Below are positions 1 to 6,443 of a stretch of 13,554 bases of DNA, piece after piece. The notes under the pieces were generated by a model, which did not search any database, was not told the DNA's origin, and worked only from the letters and a program-made list of their open reading frames with translations. Position 1 is the first letter of the stretch; every line of letters begins with the position of its first letter. The stretch is from NCBI GenBank assembly GCA_900757265.1, contig CAAENW010000137.1, forward strand, positions 1-13,554. Direction: 5' to 3'. Source of the DNA: an uncultured Collinsella sp. GTDB taxonomy: Bacteria > Actinomycetota > Coriobacteriia > Coriobacteriales > Coriobacteriaceae. The position numbers and the translations under genes were made by a program.

Positions 1-39
1 GACGAGATAGTCGAGAGGCGCGGTCTCAAGAAGGAGTAA
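1..39 (+). CDS. Possible 3' end of a plus-strand gene (partial)
   Basis: The frame starting at base 1 is open for 12 codons and ends in TAA at 37-39, giving a charged tail DEIVERRGLKKE. Such a lysine/glutamate-rich end is plausible for a real protein C-terminus, and nothing else occupies the stretch. It would converge on the tRNA-Leu gene. Twelve codons are too few to identify a family or to exclude chance, and there is no convincing plus-strand terminator after it (only CCTCGG/CCGAGG at 62-67 and 98-103, without a T-run). Confidence 0.3.
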   Translation, partial: DEIVERRGLKKE

Positions 40-103
40 CATCGGGACTTGCAGCGACGGACCTCGGGACGCTCTTACACCACGTCTGCGCGCGCCACCG
101 AGG

Positions 104-267
104 CCTATCGAAATTACTCCATTTTGTCTCAAGGTTGAGCCAAATTAGCGTACATCCGTTGCGTAAAATGAGCAAAAATGGCTTCGTGAAATGTCTCTAT
201 TTTCGTGCCAGTACTCATATTTGCCACTTTTTGACCACAGAGGCATCTACCGCGCGAAATCGATAGG
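104..267. repeat. Candidate small AT-rich element with terminal inverted repeats
   Basis: This non-coding stretch is visibly richer in A/T than the genes around it. It is bounded by an 8-bp inverted repeat, CCTATCGA at 104-111 and TCGATAGG at 260-267, about 164 bp end to end. A 64-codon minus-strand frame crosses it but starts inside the tRNA-Leu terminator, has no ribosome binding site and resembles no family I know. No target-site duplication is seen next to the ends. It could be a dispersed intergenic repeat or MITE-like remnant; an 8-bp match alone could also be chance. Bases 40-103 hold nothing I can support. Confidence 0.35.
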
Positions 268-291
268 TCAAATCTGCCAAAAACGGCCCGT

Positions 292-318
292 AAAAAAGCT
301 CCCATTGCTGGGAGCTCT
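292..318 (-). terminator. Rho-independent terminator of tRNA-Leu
   Basis: A perfect 8-bp stem, AGCTCCCA at 297-304 and TGGGAGCT at 309-316 with a 4-nt loop, is followed on the minus strand by a run of six T (292-297 read in reverse). It sits 10 bp past the 3' end of tRNA-Leu, where an intrinsic terminator is expected. Confidence 0.9.
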
Positions 319-327
319 TTCAATCAA

Positions 328-414
328 TGGTGCGGGCGAAAGGACTTGAACCTTCATGGGGTTGCCCCCATACGGACCTGAACCGTACGCGTCTGCCAAT
401 TCCGCCACGCCCGC
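328..414 (-). tRNA. tRNA-Leu(CAG)
   Basis: An 87-nt class II tRNA with encoded CCA (328-330). The acceptor stem is a perfect GCGGGCG/CGCCCGC pair (408-414 with 332-338). The anticodon stem TACGG/CCGTA encloses the loop TTCAGGT, giving anticodon CAG at 378-380, which reads CUG. A long variable arm with a GGGG/CCCC-type stem, typical of tRNA-Leu, follows, and the T-arm has the usual TTCAAGT loop. It has its own promoter (426-454) and terminator (292-318), so it is an independent single-gene unit just after tatD. Confidence 0.97.
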
Positions 415-425
415 GTGCAGGAATT

Positions 426-454
426 AGAATAACGGAGCGCCACCGCGAACGCAA
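426..454 (-). promoter_or_regulatory. Sigma-70-type promoter of tRNA-Leu
   Basis: Read on the minus strand: a -35 element TTGCGT (449-454), a 17-bp spacer, and a -10 element TATTCT (426-431). Transcription would start about 7 bp on, only a few bases before the mature 5' end of the tRNA at 414. The promoter fits exactly between the tatD stop codon and the tRNA. Box similarity, ideal spacing and position support it. Confidence 0.75.
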
Positions 455-457
455 GAA

Positions 458-1375
458 CTATTTTTGAAAAAGTTTGCAGGCGTTTTCCCAGGCGGCTCGA
501 GCGATTGTTTCGGCGTCCTCACCAGTGCGATCGACACGGTCGTTAACCAGCGCGTTTGCCGTAATGGAGATCATTGCGGGCTCGCATTCAAGACCGCGGA
601 TGGGCTCCGGAGCCATATACGGGCAATCCGTCTCGAACAAAATTCGATCGAGTGGGGTTGCCGCAAATGCCTCGCGCACGTCGTCGTTGCGCTTAAAGGT
701 GGCCGCACCACCATAGGCGATATAGCAGCCCAGCTCCACAAAGCGCTCCATCGTGGCGCGGTCCTCGCCAAAACAGTGCAGCACACAACCGGCCTGGGGC
801 ACGCCCACCTCACGAAGCACGTTGTAGGCGTCCACGTGCGAGGTACGCTCCTGGTCCATGTCCTCGTGACGCAGATGCAGCTCCACCGGCACGTTACGAC
901 ACACGGCAAGCTCGAGCTGGCGCGCCATGCAATCAATCTGCACGCTGTGGGGCGCCGGCGTGATGTCGTCGTCGTAATCCATGTGGTAGTCCAGACCGAT
1001 TTCGCCAATACCGGCGCATAAGGGGTCATCGAGTGCGGCAACGACCTGTGCATGAACGTTGTCGGTATAGTCCGGCGCGCCATACGGATGCACGCCGGCA
1101 AGATACTTGATCTGCGGGATACCCTGCATCGGCAGAATCTCGCGCGTCAGCCAGTCGCTATAGTCCGTCACACTGCGCTTGTCGGCGATGGGGTCGAGCA
1201 TCGTCACCAATAGCTCGACGCCCGCGGCCTTGGCGCGCAGGAGCGTCTCGGGCACATCCTTGCCCCAGAACGAAAGCAGATGCGCATGTGTGTCGGCAAG
1301 CGGTGCCAAGGGCACGGGACAAGCAACCGTCTTCTTTTTCTTGGTAAACGTCACGCGTTCGGCATTAAGCGTCAT
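458..1375 (-). CDS. tatD: TatD-family metal-dependent deoxyribonuclease
   Basis: A 305-aa amidohydrolase-fold protein of the TatD family, cytoplasmic two-metal nucleases linked to 3'-5' exonuclease activity and DNA quality control. Every family metal-site motif is visible: DTHAH (28-32), GEIGLDYH with E125, HLRHED (167-172), LHCFGED with H200, and FETDCPY with D250. The frame stays open upstream to 1486, but that extension is Arg/Pro-rich and antisense-like inside rsmA. The ATG at 1375 has GGGAG seven bases upstream and overlaps the rsmA stop by 11 nt, suggesting translational coupling. The N-terminus has about 26 residues before DTHAH, including a KKKK run, whereas most homologues begin only a few residues before this motif. 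The family call is firm; the cellular substrate is not known. Confidence 0.93.
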   Translation of the reverse strand: MTLNAERVTFTKKKKTVACPVPLAPLADTHAHLLSFWGKDVPETLLRAKAAGVELLVTMLDPIADKRSVTDYSDWLTREILPMQGIPQIKYLAGVHPYGAPDYTDNVHAQVVAALDDPLCAGIGEIGLDYHMDYDDDITPAPHSVQIDCMARQLELAVCRNVPVELHLRHEDMDQERTSHVDAYNVLREVGVPQAGCVLHCFGEDRATMERFVELGCYIAYGGAATFKRNDDVREAFAATPLDRILFETDCPYMAPEPIRGLECEPAMISITANALVNDRVDRTGEDAETIARAAWENACKLFQK

Positions 1376-2225
1376 GGGAAAGCTCCCGAGCCAGGCACAC
1401 AAAGTCGGCGACGCCGAGCGTCTCGGCGCGCGTGGTGGGTGCGATACCGCAAGCCTCAAAGGCGGCATCGAGCACGTCCTTGGCAAAGCCGTTGGCGCTC
1501 ATGGAATTGCGGATGGTCTTGCGACGCTGAGCAAATGCAGCGTCAATCACACGGGCCACAAATTCGCGATCGAGTCCTTCGGGCACCACACCGTCAACAC
1601 GGTCGATACGCACGACGGCCGAGTCCACGTGTGGCGCCGGCATAAAGCAACGCGGCGGCACCTCAAAGCGACCCGTCACCTGCGCATACAGGCCAAGCTT
1701 TGCCGTATAGCCGCCATAGGTCTTGTTGCCCGGCACTGCGGCAATGCGATCGGCAACCTCCTTTTGCACCATGACGACGGCGCGCTTGAGCGCCGGCATT
1801 GTCTGGAAAAATTGCAAAATGATCGTCGCCGCCACGTTATAGGGCAAGTTCGCGACAAATACCGTCGGCTCACCGCCCGCAGCCTGCTCAATCTGCTCCG
1901 GCGTCACCTTGAGCGCATCGCCCATGATAAAGCGGAAGTTGGCATAGTCGGCGGCGTGGGCATCGAGCACCGGCTCAAGCTCGGGATCGGCCTCAATGGA
2001 CGTAACGCACGCCGCTTCCTGCAGCAACGCAAGTGTCAAAGTACCGCAACCCGGACCCACCTCGAGTACGCGCTCGTCACCTGCAAGCTCGGCAAGCTCG
2101 CAGATACGCTCGATCACATGATTGTCGATTAGAAAGTTCTGGCCCAGGCGATGCTTGGTCGCAAGGCCAAACTCCTCCAGCAGCTCCCTGGTGGCCGTGG
2201 GGTTTGCCAAAGGCGAAGTTGTCAT
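1365..2225 (-). CDS. rsmA: 16S rRNA (adenine1518-N6/adenine1519-N6)-dimethyltransferase RsmA/KsgA
   Basis: A 286-aa SAM-dependent enzyme that dimethylates two adjacent adenines in the 3'-terminal hairpin of 16S rRNA late in 30S assembly; its loss gives kasugamycin resistance. Visible motifs are LGQNFL (28-33), the SAM loop EVGPGCG (55-61), the acidic EAD (78-80), GDAL (102-105) and catalytic NLPYN (126-130). Length is normal. The ATG at 2225 is preceded by AAGGAGG at five-base spacing, an excellent ribosome binding site. It lies after a terminator that closes the metG unit, and its 3' end overlaps tatD, so the two are probably co-transcribed. I see no convincing promoter in the short gap upstream; it may lie within the end of metG or rely on read-through. 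Confidence 0.96.
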   Translation of the reverse strand: MTTSPLANPTATRELLEEFGLATKHRLGQNFLIDNHVIERICELAELAGDERVLEVGPGCGTLTLALLQEAACVTSIEADPELEPVLDAHAADYANFRFIMGDALKVTPEQIEQAAGGEPTVFVANLPYNVAATIILQFFQTMPALKRAVVMVQKEVADRIAAVPGNKTYGGYTAKLGLYAQVTGRFEVPPRCFMPAPHVDSAVVRIDRVDGVVPEGLDREFVARVIDAAFAQRRKTIRNSMSANGFAKDVLDAAFEACGIAPTTRAETLGVADFVCLARELSHDA

Positions 2226-2253
2226 AGTTGCCTCCTTAGCATGATGGCGGCGT

Positions 2254-2293
2254 CTTGAAACGAAAGGGCATGGACCGTTGCGGCCATGCCCTT
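2254..2293 (-). terminator. Terminator after metG
   Basis: A 10-bp perfect stem, AAGGGCATGG at 2264-2273 and CCATGCCCTT at 2284-2293, has a 10-nt loop and is followed on the minus strand by an interrupted T-tract (TTTCGTTT). No T-run follows in the plus direction, so it acts on minus-strand transcripts leaving metG. The broken T-tract suggests partial termination, allowing read-through into rsmA. Confidence 0.7.
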
Positions 2294-2335
2294 ACAGCTA
2301 AACAGCAAATTGCCGATATGGCGCTCGCGCGGTCT

Positions 2336-3937
2336 CTACGCCAGACGCGGGAACAGCGGATCGCCCTTCTCGACAGGCTGACCACCAGCAAGCAGGCCCC
2401 AAGCGCAAATGCCCTTGAGGTCGTCGGTCGCGGCCTCGTTCTCGCAGGACAGGCGGCGCAGGGCCTCGGCAGAGGTCTGAGGCATGAGCGGCATCAGCAG
2501 GTGAGCGGCAATGCGGATGGCCTCGAGCAGGTTGTAGATCACAAACGCCAGCTCGTCAGCCTTGGCCTCGTCCTTGGCAAGTGCCCAGGGCTCGGAGTCC
2601 TCGATGTAGTGGTTGGCGGCGTGGATGAGCTCCATGACCTCATCCTTGGCTCCGCCGTAATCGAGCATGTCCATCTTGGCCATGTAGCGCTCGACCAGGC
2701 CATCGGCGATCTTTGCCAGCGGGTTGTCGAACGCATCGAACGATGCGGGCTTGGCGGGCGCGCAGCCGTCAAAGTACTTTGCGCTCATGTTGAGCGAGCG
2801 CGAAATGAGGTTGCCCCAGCTGTTGGCCAGATCGGCGTTGTAGACCTGCTCCATACGATCGAAGCTGATGGCGCCGTCGGTGCCGGGGACCACGTCGGTC
2901 ATAAAGTAATAGCGGTAGCCCTCGACGCCCAGCATGTCGATAACATCCTGCGGAGCGATGGCGTTGCCGCGGCTCTTGGACATCTTCTCGGCCTTACCGG
3001 TCTCGGCATTGCGCACGGTCAGGAAGCCGTGGGCAAAGACGTGCTCGGGCAGGGCCTCGCCGATGGCCATGAGCATCGCGGGCCAAATGACGCAGTGGAA
3101 GCGGATGATGTCCTTACCCACGATGTGGAACTGCGCGGGCCAGCGATAGGCCAGCTCGGCACGGGCCTCGTCGGTGTCGACACCGTAGCCGACGGCCGTC
3201 ATATAGTTGAGCAACGCATCGAACCACACGTAGGTCACGTGACCCTCGTCAAACGGGACCTGAATGCCCCAGTCAAAGCTCGTACGGCTCACGGAAAGGT
3301 CGTTAAGGCCGCCCTCGACAAAGCTGCGTACCTCGTTCATACGGAACGCAGGCTCAACAAAGTCGGGGTGCTCGTCATAGAGCTTGAGAAGCTTGTCCTG
3401 GAAGGCGGAAAGCTTAAAGAAGTAGGACTCCTCCTGGACGCGCTCAAGCGGACGGTGGCAGTCGGGGCATAGATGCTGGCCGACGCTGCCGTACTCCTCG
3501 TCGCCCTTCTGGACCTGCGTATCAGTGAAGTAGGTCTCGTCAGGCACGCAATACCAACCGTCGTAGCTGCCCTTATACAGGTAACCGGACTCCTTCATGC
3601 GCTCCCACAGGTACTGCACGGCATGATGCTGGCGCGGCTCGGTGGTGCGGATGAAGTCGTCGTTGGAAATCTCGAGCTTGCTCCAAAGCTCCTTGAAGTG
3701 CGGGGCCTGGCTATCGGTCCACTCCTGCGGCGTCATGCCATGCTTGGCTGCGGCCTCGGCGACCTTCTCGCCGTGCTCGTCCATGCCGGTCAGGAACTTG
3801 ACGTTATAGCCGGCGGAACGGCGATAGCGAGCCTGAACGTCGGCGATGATGGTGGAATAAGCCGTGCCCAGGTGCGGATCGGCGTTGACGTAGTAGATGG
3901 GCGTCGTGATAAAGAACGAAGGCTTGCTTTGATCCAT
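2336..3937 (-). CDS. metG: Methionyl-tRNA synthetase
   Basis: A 533-aa class I aminoacyl-tRNA synthetase that charges tRNA-Met, including the initiator. The HIGH-like motif is PHLGTAYST at 21-29, in which the second His of the usual HxGH is Thr25. The KMSKS loop is intact at 318-322. The zinc-knuckle region has Cys130-x2-Asp133 and Cys157-x2-Cys160, one ligand position being Asp rather than Cys. The DEHGEK and FHCVIWPAML segments typical of the family are present. It lacks the C-terminal EMAP-like tRNA-binding domain of longer homologues. The ATG at 3937 has GGAGG eight bases upstream. It follows rsmI after 69 bp with no terminator I can recognise, so it is probably in the GH5-like/rsmI operon; a weak internal promoter cannot be excluded. 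Confidence 0.96.
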   Translation of the reverse strand: MDQSKPSFFITTPIYYVNADPHLGTAYSTIIADVQARYRRSAGYNVKFLTGMDEHGEKVAEAAAKHGMTPQEWTDSQAPHFKELWSKLEISNDDFIRTTEPRQHHAVQYLWERMKESGYLYKGSYDGWYCVPDETYFTDTQVQKGDEEYGSVGQHLCPDCHRPLERVQEESYFFKLSAFQDKLLKLYDEHPDFVEPAFRMNEVRSFVEGGLNDLSVSRTSFDWGIQVPFDEGHVTYVWFDALLNYMTAVGYGVDTDEARAELAYRWPAQFHIVGKDIIRFHCVIWPAMLMAIGEALPEHVFAHGFLTVRNAETGKAEKMSKSRGNAIAPQDVIDMLGVEGYRYYFMTDVVPGTDGAISFDRMEQVYNADLANSWGNLISRSLNMSAKYFDGCAPAKPASFDAFDNPLAKIADGLVERYMAKMDMLDYGGAKDEVMELIHAANHYIEDSEPWALAKDEAKADELAFVIYNLLEAIRIAAHLLMPLMPQTSAEALRRLSCENEAATDDLKGICAWGLLAGGQPVEKGDPLFPRLA

Positions 3938-4006
3938 GGGGTTTGTCCTCCAGAAAAACGTTGCATACAGAGGATGATTCTAGCGCAAGGGCTGGATATC
4001 CTCCAT

Positions 4007-4885
4007 CTATTGCATATCGAGCACCATGGCATAGACATCGCGCTTGCGGCGCGAATACTTCTGAGACAGGCGCTTGGCCACCGCAGACGCGGGCTCCCCC
4101 TCCTCGAGCGCGGCGCGGATATCCTCGCGCAGGGCCTCGTCGGAATCCGCTGCCGTGGCGCCGACCGGCACGATACCGGCCTCCTCATCCTCGCTCGGTG
4201 GCGCGATGACCAGCGCAATCTCGCCCTTTACCTCGCCGCGAGCACGCAGCTCCTCGGCAAGCTGGTCAGCGGGCCCGCGCAAGACCTCCTCGTGCAGCTT
4301 GGTGAGTTCGCGGCAGACGGCAACCTCACGCTGGGGAAAGACCTCCGCCACGGCCTCGAGCGTCGCCACGATGCGATGTGGAGACTCGTAGAAGATGAGT
4401 GCGCCGGGCACCACGGCAAGGCGCTGCAAACGGCGCACACGGTCGCCGTGCTTTCGGCCCAAAAAGCCCTCGAAGAAAAAATGCTCGCAGGGAATGCCGG
4501 ACGAAACAAGCGCCGTGACGCAAGCAGAGGGCCCGGGAATAACTTCGACGGGCACATCGGCCTCACGCGCCGCCTCGACCAGCGCCTGGCCGGGATCGGA
4601 CACGCTCGGCATGCCGGCGTCCGAGGCAAAAGCGAGGGTCTCCCCCGCCAGCAGACGGTCGACCAGGCCGGCGGCGCGGCTGGCGATCACATTCTCGTCG
4701 CAACGGACAAGCGGCTTGGAAATGCCCAGGTGCATCAGTAGCTTTGACGTCACACGCGTGTCTTCGCAGCAGATGGCATCAGCAGCGGCAAAGGCCTCAC
4801 CAACGCGCGGGGACAGGTCGCCCAGGTTGCCGATGGGCGTGCCGACCACATAGAGTTTGCCCGTATGGGCGCTGTTTTGCGTCAT
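4007..4885 (-). CDS. rsmI: 16S rRNA (cytidine1402-2'-O)-methyltransferase RsmI
   Basis: A 292-aa member of the tetrapyrrole methylase fold. With RsmH it modifies C1402 in the decoding centre of the small ribosomal subunit. Supporting motifs in order: VVGTPIGNLGDLS near the N-terminus (13-25), CCEDTR, SDAGMPSVSDPG (the family usually has SDAGTPGISDPG), VIPGPSA and GFLGRK, followed by the FYESPHR segment. The C-terminal tail (SQKYSRRKRDVYAMVLDM) matches the family's lysine/arginine-rich end. It starts only 6 nt after the GH5-like gene with a weak SD (AGG), so its translation is probably coupled to the upstream gene. In B. subtilis the homologue (yabC) also lies near the methionyl-tRNA synthetase gene. 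Confidence 0.95.
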   Translation of the reverse strand: MTQNSAHTGKLYVVGTPIGNLGDLSPRVGEAFAAADAICCEDTRVTSKLLMHLGISKPLVRCDENVIASRAAGLVDRLLAGETLAFASDAGMPSVSDPGQALVEAAREADVPVEVIPGPSACVTALVSSGIPCEHFFFEGFLGRKHGDRVRRLQRLAVVPGALIFYESPHRIVATLEAVAEVFPQREVAVCRELTKLHEEVLRGPADQLAEELRARGEVKGEIALVIAPPSEDEEAGIVPVGATAADSDEALREDIRAALEEGEPASAVAKRLSQKYSRRKRDVYAMVLDMQ

Positions 4886-4891
4886 ATCAAC

Positions 4892-5953
4892 CTATTCAAT
4901 CATGCCGCGCTCGAGCGTACCGAGCGCCGCGCGGGCGTCCCATGCTGCAATGCGCTTCTCGGTCTTCCACGTTTGGAAGAACCAACCGGCAGCCGGCGCA
5001 AACGAAGCCAGCTGGTTGGCGATAAACACGCGCTCGTAGGCATTGCGGCCCTCGGGCGTAACCGACGAGTTGGCAAAGATCGCCGCGCCCGACCATTCGC
5101 CCACCAGCACGGGGAACCCAGTCGAAATCGCTTCTTTAAGCTCGCGCTTGTTACGCGAAATCGCCGTCGTCAGCCCGCGAGGGCTCGTGATGTCGAGCGC
5201 ATACTCGTCGCGGTAATGGTACAGGTGAAGGTCCATGTAGACGTTCTTGTACTTGGCGCCGCGCATAAAATGCTTCCACTCGCTGGGATGCCCCGACGAC
5301 GAGAAGACGACGATCTTATCCTCGGGCATATACGAACGGACGAGCTCGTAGGCATCGCGATAGAAATTGCGCAGGTAGTGAGCAGGAATGCCATCCGTCA
5401 TGGTGAAGAGGCTCTTGCGAACGCTCATCTGCGGCGTGTCCAGCAGCTCAATGCCCAGCAGGCTCTCGGCCTCGCCATAGCGATCGGCCAAGCGCTCGAG
5501 CACGTCGAGTGCGACATGACGGCCGTTGGTGGACGAATGCCACTCGGCGACAGCTTCCGGCGTGGTGGGCGAATCGTTGGAATCGCCCTGGCCACCGGGC
5601 ACGGTTGCCAGATCGAGCAGCACGCGGATGTCGTACTTGGCAGCCCACTCAATTGCACGGTCAATGTAGTCGACAACCGAGATGTAGGACGCATCGGACT
5701 CCTGCGAACCAAAGGCATACCAGGGCACCGGCAGACGCACGGCATTGAGACCGATCTGCGCCATGCGGCGAAAATCGTCCTCGCTCACAAACGTCTCGTA
5801 ATGACGGCGCATGCGCTCGTTATAGGCAGCGGTGCCCATGGCCTCCTGCAGCTCAGCTGCATTGGATGCTCCGGTCGCCGCATAGAGCGACGGGGTCACC
5901 CAGGGCTCGGGAATAAACCAGCCAGAGAGATTAACGCCGAGTATCCTCTCCAT
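4892..5953 (-). CDS. GH5-like (exo-1,3-glucanase type) protein, probable pseudoenzyme
   Basis: A 353-aa protein with the full layout of glycoside hydrolase family 5, closest in motif order to GH5_9 exo-beta-1,3-glucanases: GVNLSGWF and EPWVTPSLY (6-24), GLNAVRLPVPWYAF with Arg73, VLLDLATVPGGQ (111-122), IELLDTPQ (168-175), LHLYHY with His243 and Tyr245, and VGEWSGA with nucleophile Glu286. The acid/base motif, normally NEP, reads Asp172-Thr173-Pro174, and the conserved His of the DLHG segment is Ala116, so normal hydrolysis is unlikely. There is no signal peptide: the catalytic fold starts at residue 5, implying a cytoplasmic location. The ATG at 5953 follows AAGGGGG at 5-base spacing; the frame is open to 6205 but that extension runs into the inverted repeats. 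It leads an operon with rsmI and probably metG. The family is clear, the activity is not. Confidence 0.85.
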   Translation of the reverse strand: MERILGVNLSGWFIPEPWVTPSLYAATGASNAAELQEAMGTAAYNERMRRHYETFVSEDDFRRMAQIGLNAVRLPVPWYAFGSQESDASYISVVDYIDRAIEWAAKYDIRVLLDLATVPGGQGDSNDSPTTPEAVAEWHSSTNGRHVALDVLERLADRYGEAESLLGIELLDTPQMSVRKSLFTMTDGIPAHYLRNFYRDAYELVRSYMPEDKIVVFSSSGHPSEWKHFMRGAKYKNVYMDLHLYHYRDEYALDITSPRGLTTAISRNKRELKEAISTGFPVLVGEWSGAAIFANSSVTPEGRNAYERVFIANQLASFAPAAGWFFQTWKTEKRIAAWDARAALGTLERGMIE

Positions 5954-5972
5954 CACTGCCCCCTTCGGATCG

Positions 5973-5989
5973 TGCAGGCCGAGCCTGCA
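5973..5989 (-). other. Short hairpin in the 5' leader of the GH5-like gene
   Basis: A perfect 7-bp stem, TGCAGGC/GCCTGCA with a 3-nt loop, lies about 20 nt before the start codon of the GH5-like gene and a few bases ahead of its SD. It lacks a T-run, so it is not a terminator. A role in leader structure is possible but unproven. Confidence 0.35.
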
Positions 5990-6018
5990 TCGTATTGCAT
6001 AGGAAAAGTATCGTTTTG

Positions 6019-6024
6019 AGTATA
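6019..6024 (-). promoter_or_regulatory. Candidate -10 box for the GH5-like/rsmI/metG unit
   Basis: TATACT on the minus strand, 65 bp before the GH5-like start codon, is the best -10 match in the leader. No good -35 hexamer lies 16-18 bp further upstream, so the assignment is tentative. Confidence 0.3.
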
Positions 6025-6145
6025 CCCGCGTGTGCGGACAGGCGACCGAACGGTCTGCAAAGTGACGCGAAAGTGGGAGGAATGTCTGGGACAGGTGGGC
6101 ACGAGCTGGTGCGCCGAGATGTGCACGCACGTCGGAAGTAAGCGC

Positions 6146-6254
6146 CGGAAAGCGCATCCCGTTTTTCGCAAAAGACTGGGATGCGCTTTCCGTTCGAGGC
6201 CTCAACCGGAAAATGCATCCCGTTCTGAGCGCGGGATCTGGGATGCAGTTTCCG
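6146..6254. repeat. Two tandem long inverted repeats (REP/BIME-like)
   Basis: Unit 1 is a perfect 15-bp inverted repeat, CGGAAAGCGCATCCC (6146-6160) and its complement (6178-6192), around a 17-nt loop. Unit 2 is nearly the same, CGGAAAATGCATCCC (6207-6221) with GGGATGCAGTTTCCG (6240-6254), 14 of 15 pairing, around an 18-nt loop. The two units share the GGAAA and GCATCCC blocks and are separated by a near-palindrome centred on GAGGCCTC (6196-6203). There is no T-run after either unit, so simple terminators are unlikely. They fill most of the roughly 310-bp gap between the GH5-like leader and the tRNA-Phe terminator; I see nothing else in that gap apart from the tentative promoter. Confidence 0.85.
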
Positions 6255-6266
6255 CAGAGCCCTCGA

Positions 6267-6297
6267 TAAAAGAAAAGGACCCCTTTGCAGAGGTCCT
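6267..6297 (-). terminator. Rho-independent terminator of tRNA-Phe
   Basis: On the minus strand, AGGACCTCT (6289-6297) pairs with AGGGGTCCT (6276-6284) around a GCAA loop, nine pairs with one G-T wobble, followed by TTTTCTTTTA. It lies 13 bp past the tRNA-Phe 3' end. Confidence 0.88.
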
Positions 6298-6310
6298 AGT
6301 CAATTCAAGG

Positions 6311-6383
<73 letters not shown>

Positions 6384-6415
6384 ATTTGAGGTGTGCCTTG
6401 TTTCAAGGCCTGATT

Positions 6416-6443
6416 AGTATAACCAAGGACGCGTTCCGGTCAA
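6416..6443 (-). promoter_or_regulatory. Sigma-70-type promoter of tRNA-Phe
   Basis: On the minus strand, TTGACC (6438-6443), a 16-bp spacer, then TATACT (6416-6421). Transcription would start around 6409, about 25 nt before the mature tRNA. Both boxes are near consensus. The -35 box overlaps the edge of a nested inverted repeat at 6442-6482. Confidence 0.85.

Noticed and set aside
62..103. Plus-strand terminator after the partial gene
   Set aside because: The CCTCGG/CCGAGG pair is only 6 bp with a 30-nt loop and no T-run.
129..323. 64-codon minus-strand frame beyond tRNA-Leu
   Set aside because: Its ATG lies at the foot of the tRNA-Leu terminator with no ribosome binding site, and no family resemblance is seen. 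I treat the stretch as non-coding, possibly a repeat.
1179..2132. 317-codon plus-strand frame antisense to tatD/rsmA
   Set aside because: Spans two clear minus-strand genes and shows no recognisable domain.
3938..4006. metG promoter in the rsmI-metG gap
   Set aside because: The best boxes (TTGCGC and TATGCA) are only 15 bp apart, and poor matches; read-through from rsmI is simpler.
2255..4741. Two long plus-strand open frames (405 and 422 codons) abutting at 3472/3473, antisense to metG and rsmI
   Set aside because: They mirror metG and rsmI codon structure in GC-rich DNA, have no family motifs, and are rich in His, Arg, Val, Leu and Gly as expected of antisense frames. The minus-strand proteins are unmistakable.
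4865..6019. 384-codon plus-strand frame antisense to the GH5-like gene
   Set aside because: Same composition artefact; no motif, no SD, and it fully overlaps a recognisable GH5-type protein.
5954..6205. 84-residue N-terminal extension of the GH5-like gene
   Set aside because: It runs into the inverted-repeat units, is unlike GH5 N-termini, and the ATG at 5953 has a good SD right before the conserved GVNLSGW block.
6146..6254. CRISPR array
   Set aside because: Only two units, each an inverted rather than a direct repeat with short loops, no spacer-length pattern and no cas genes.
6146..6254. Pair of intrinsic terminators
   Set aside because: No T-run follows either hairpin in either direction; the real tRNA-Phe terminator is at 6267-6297.
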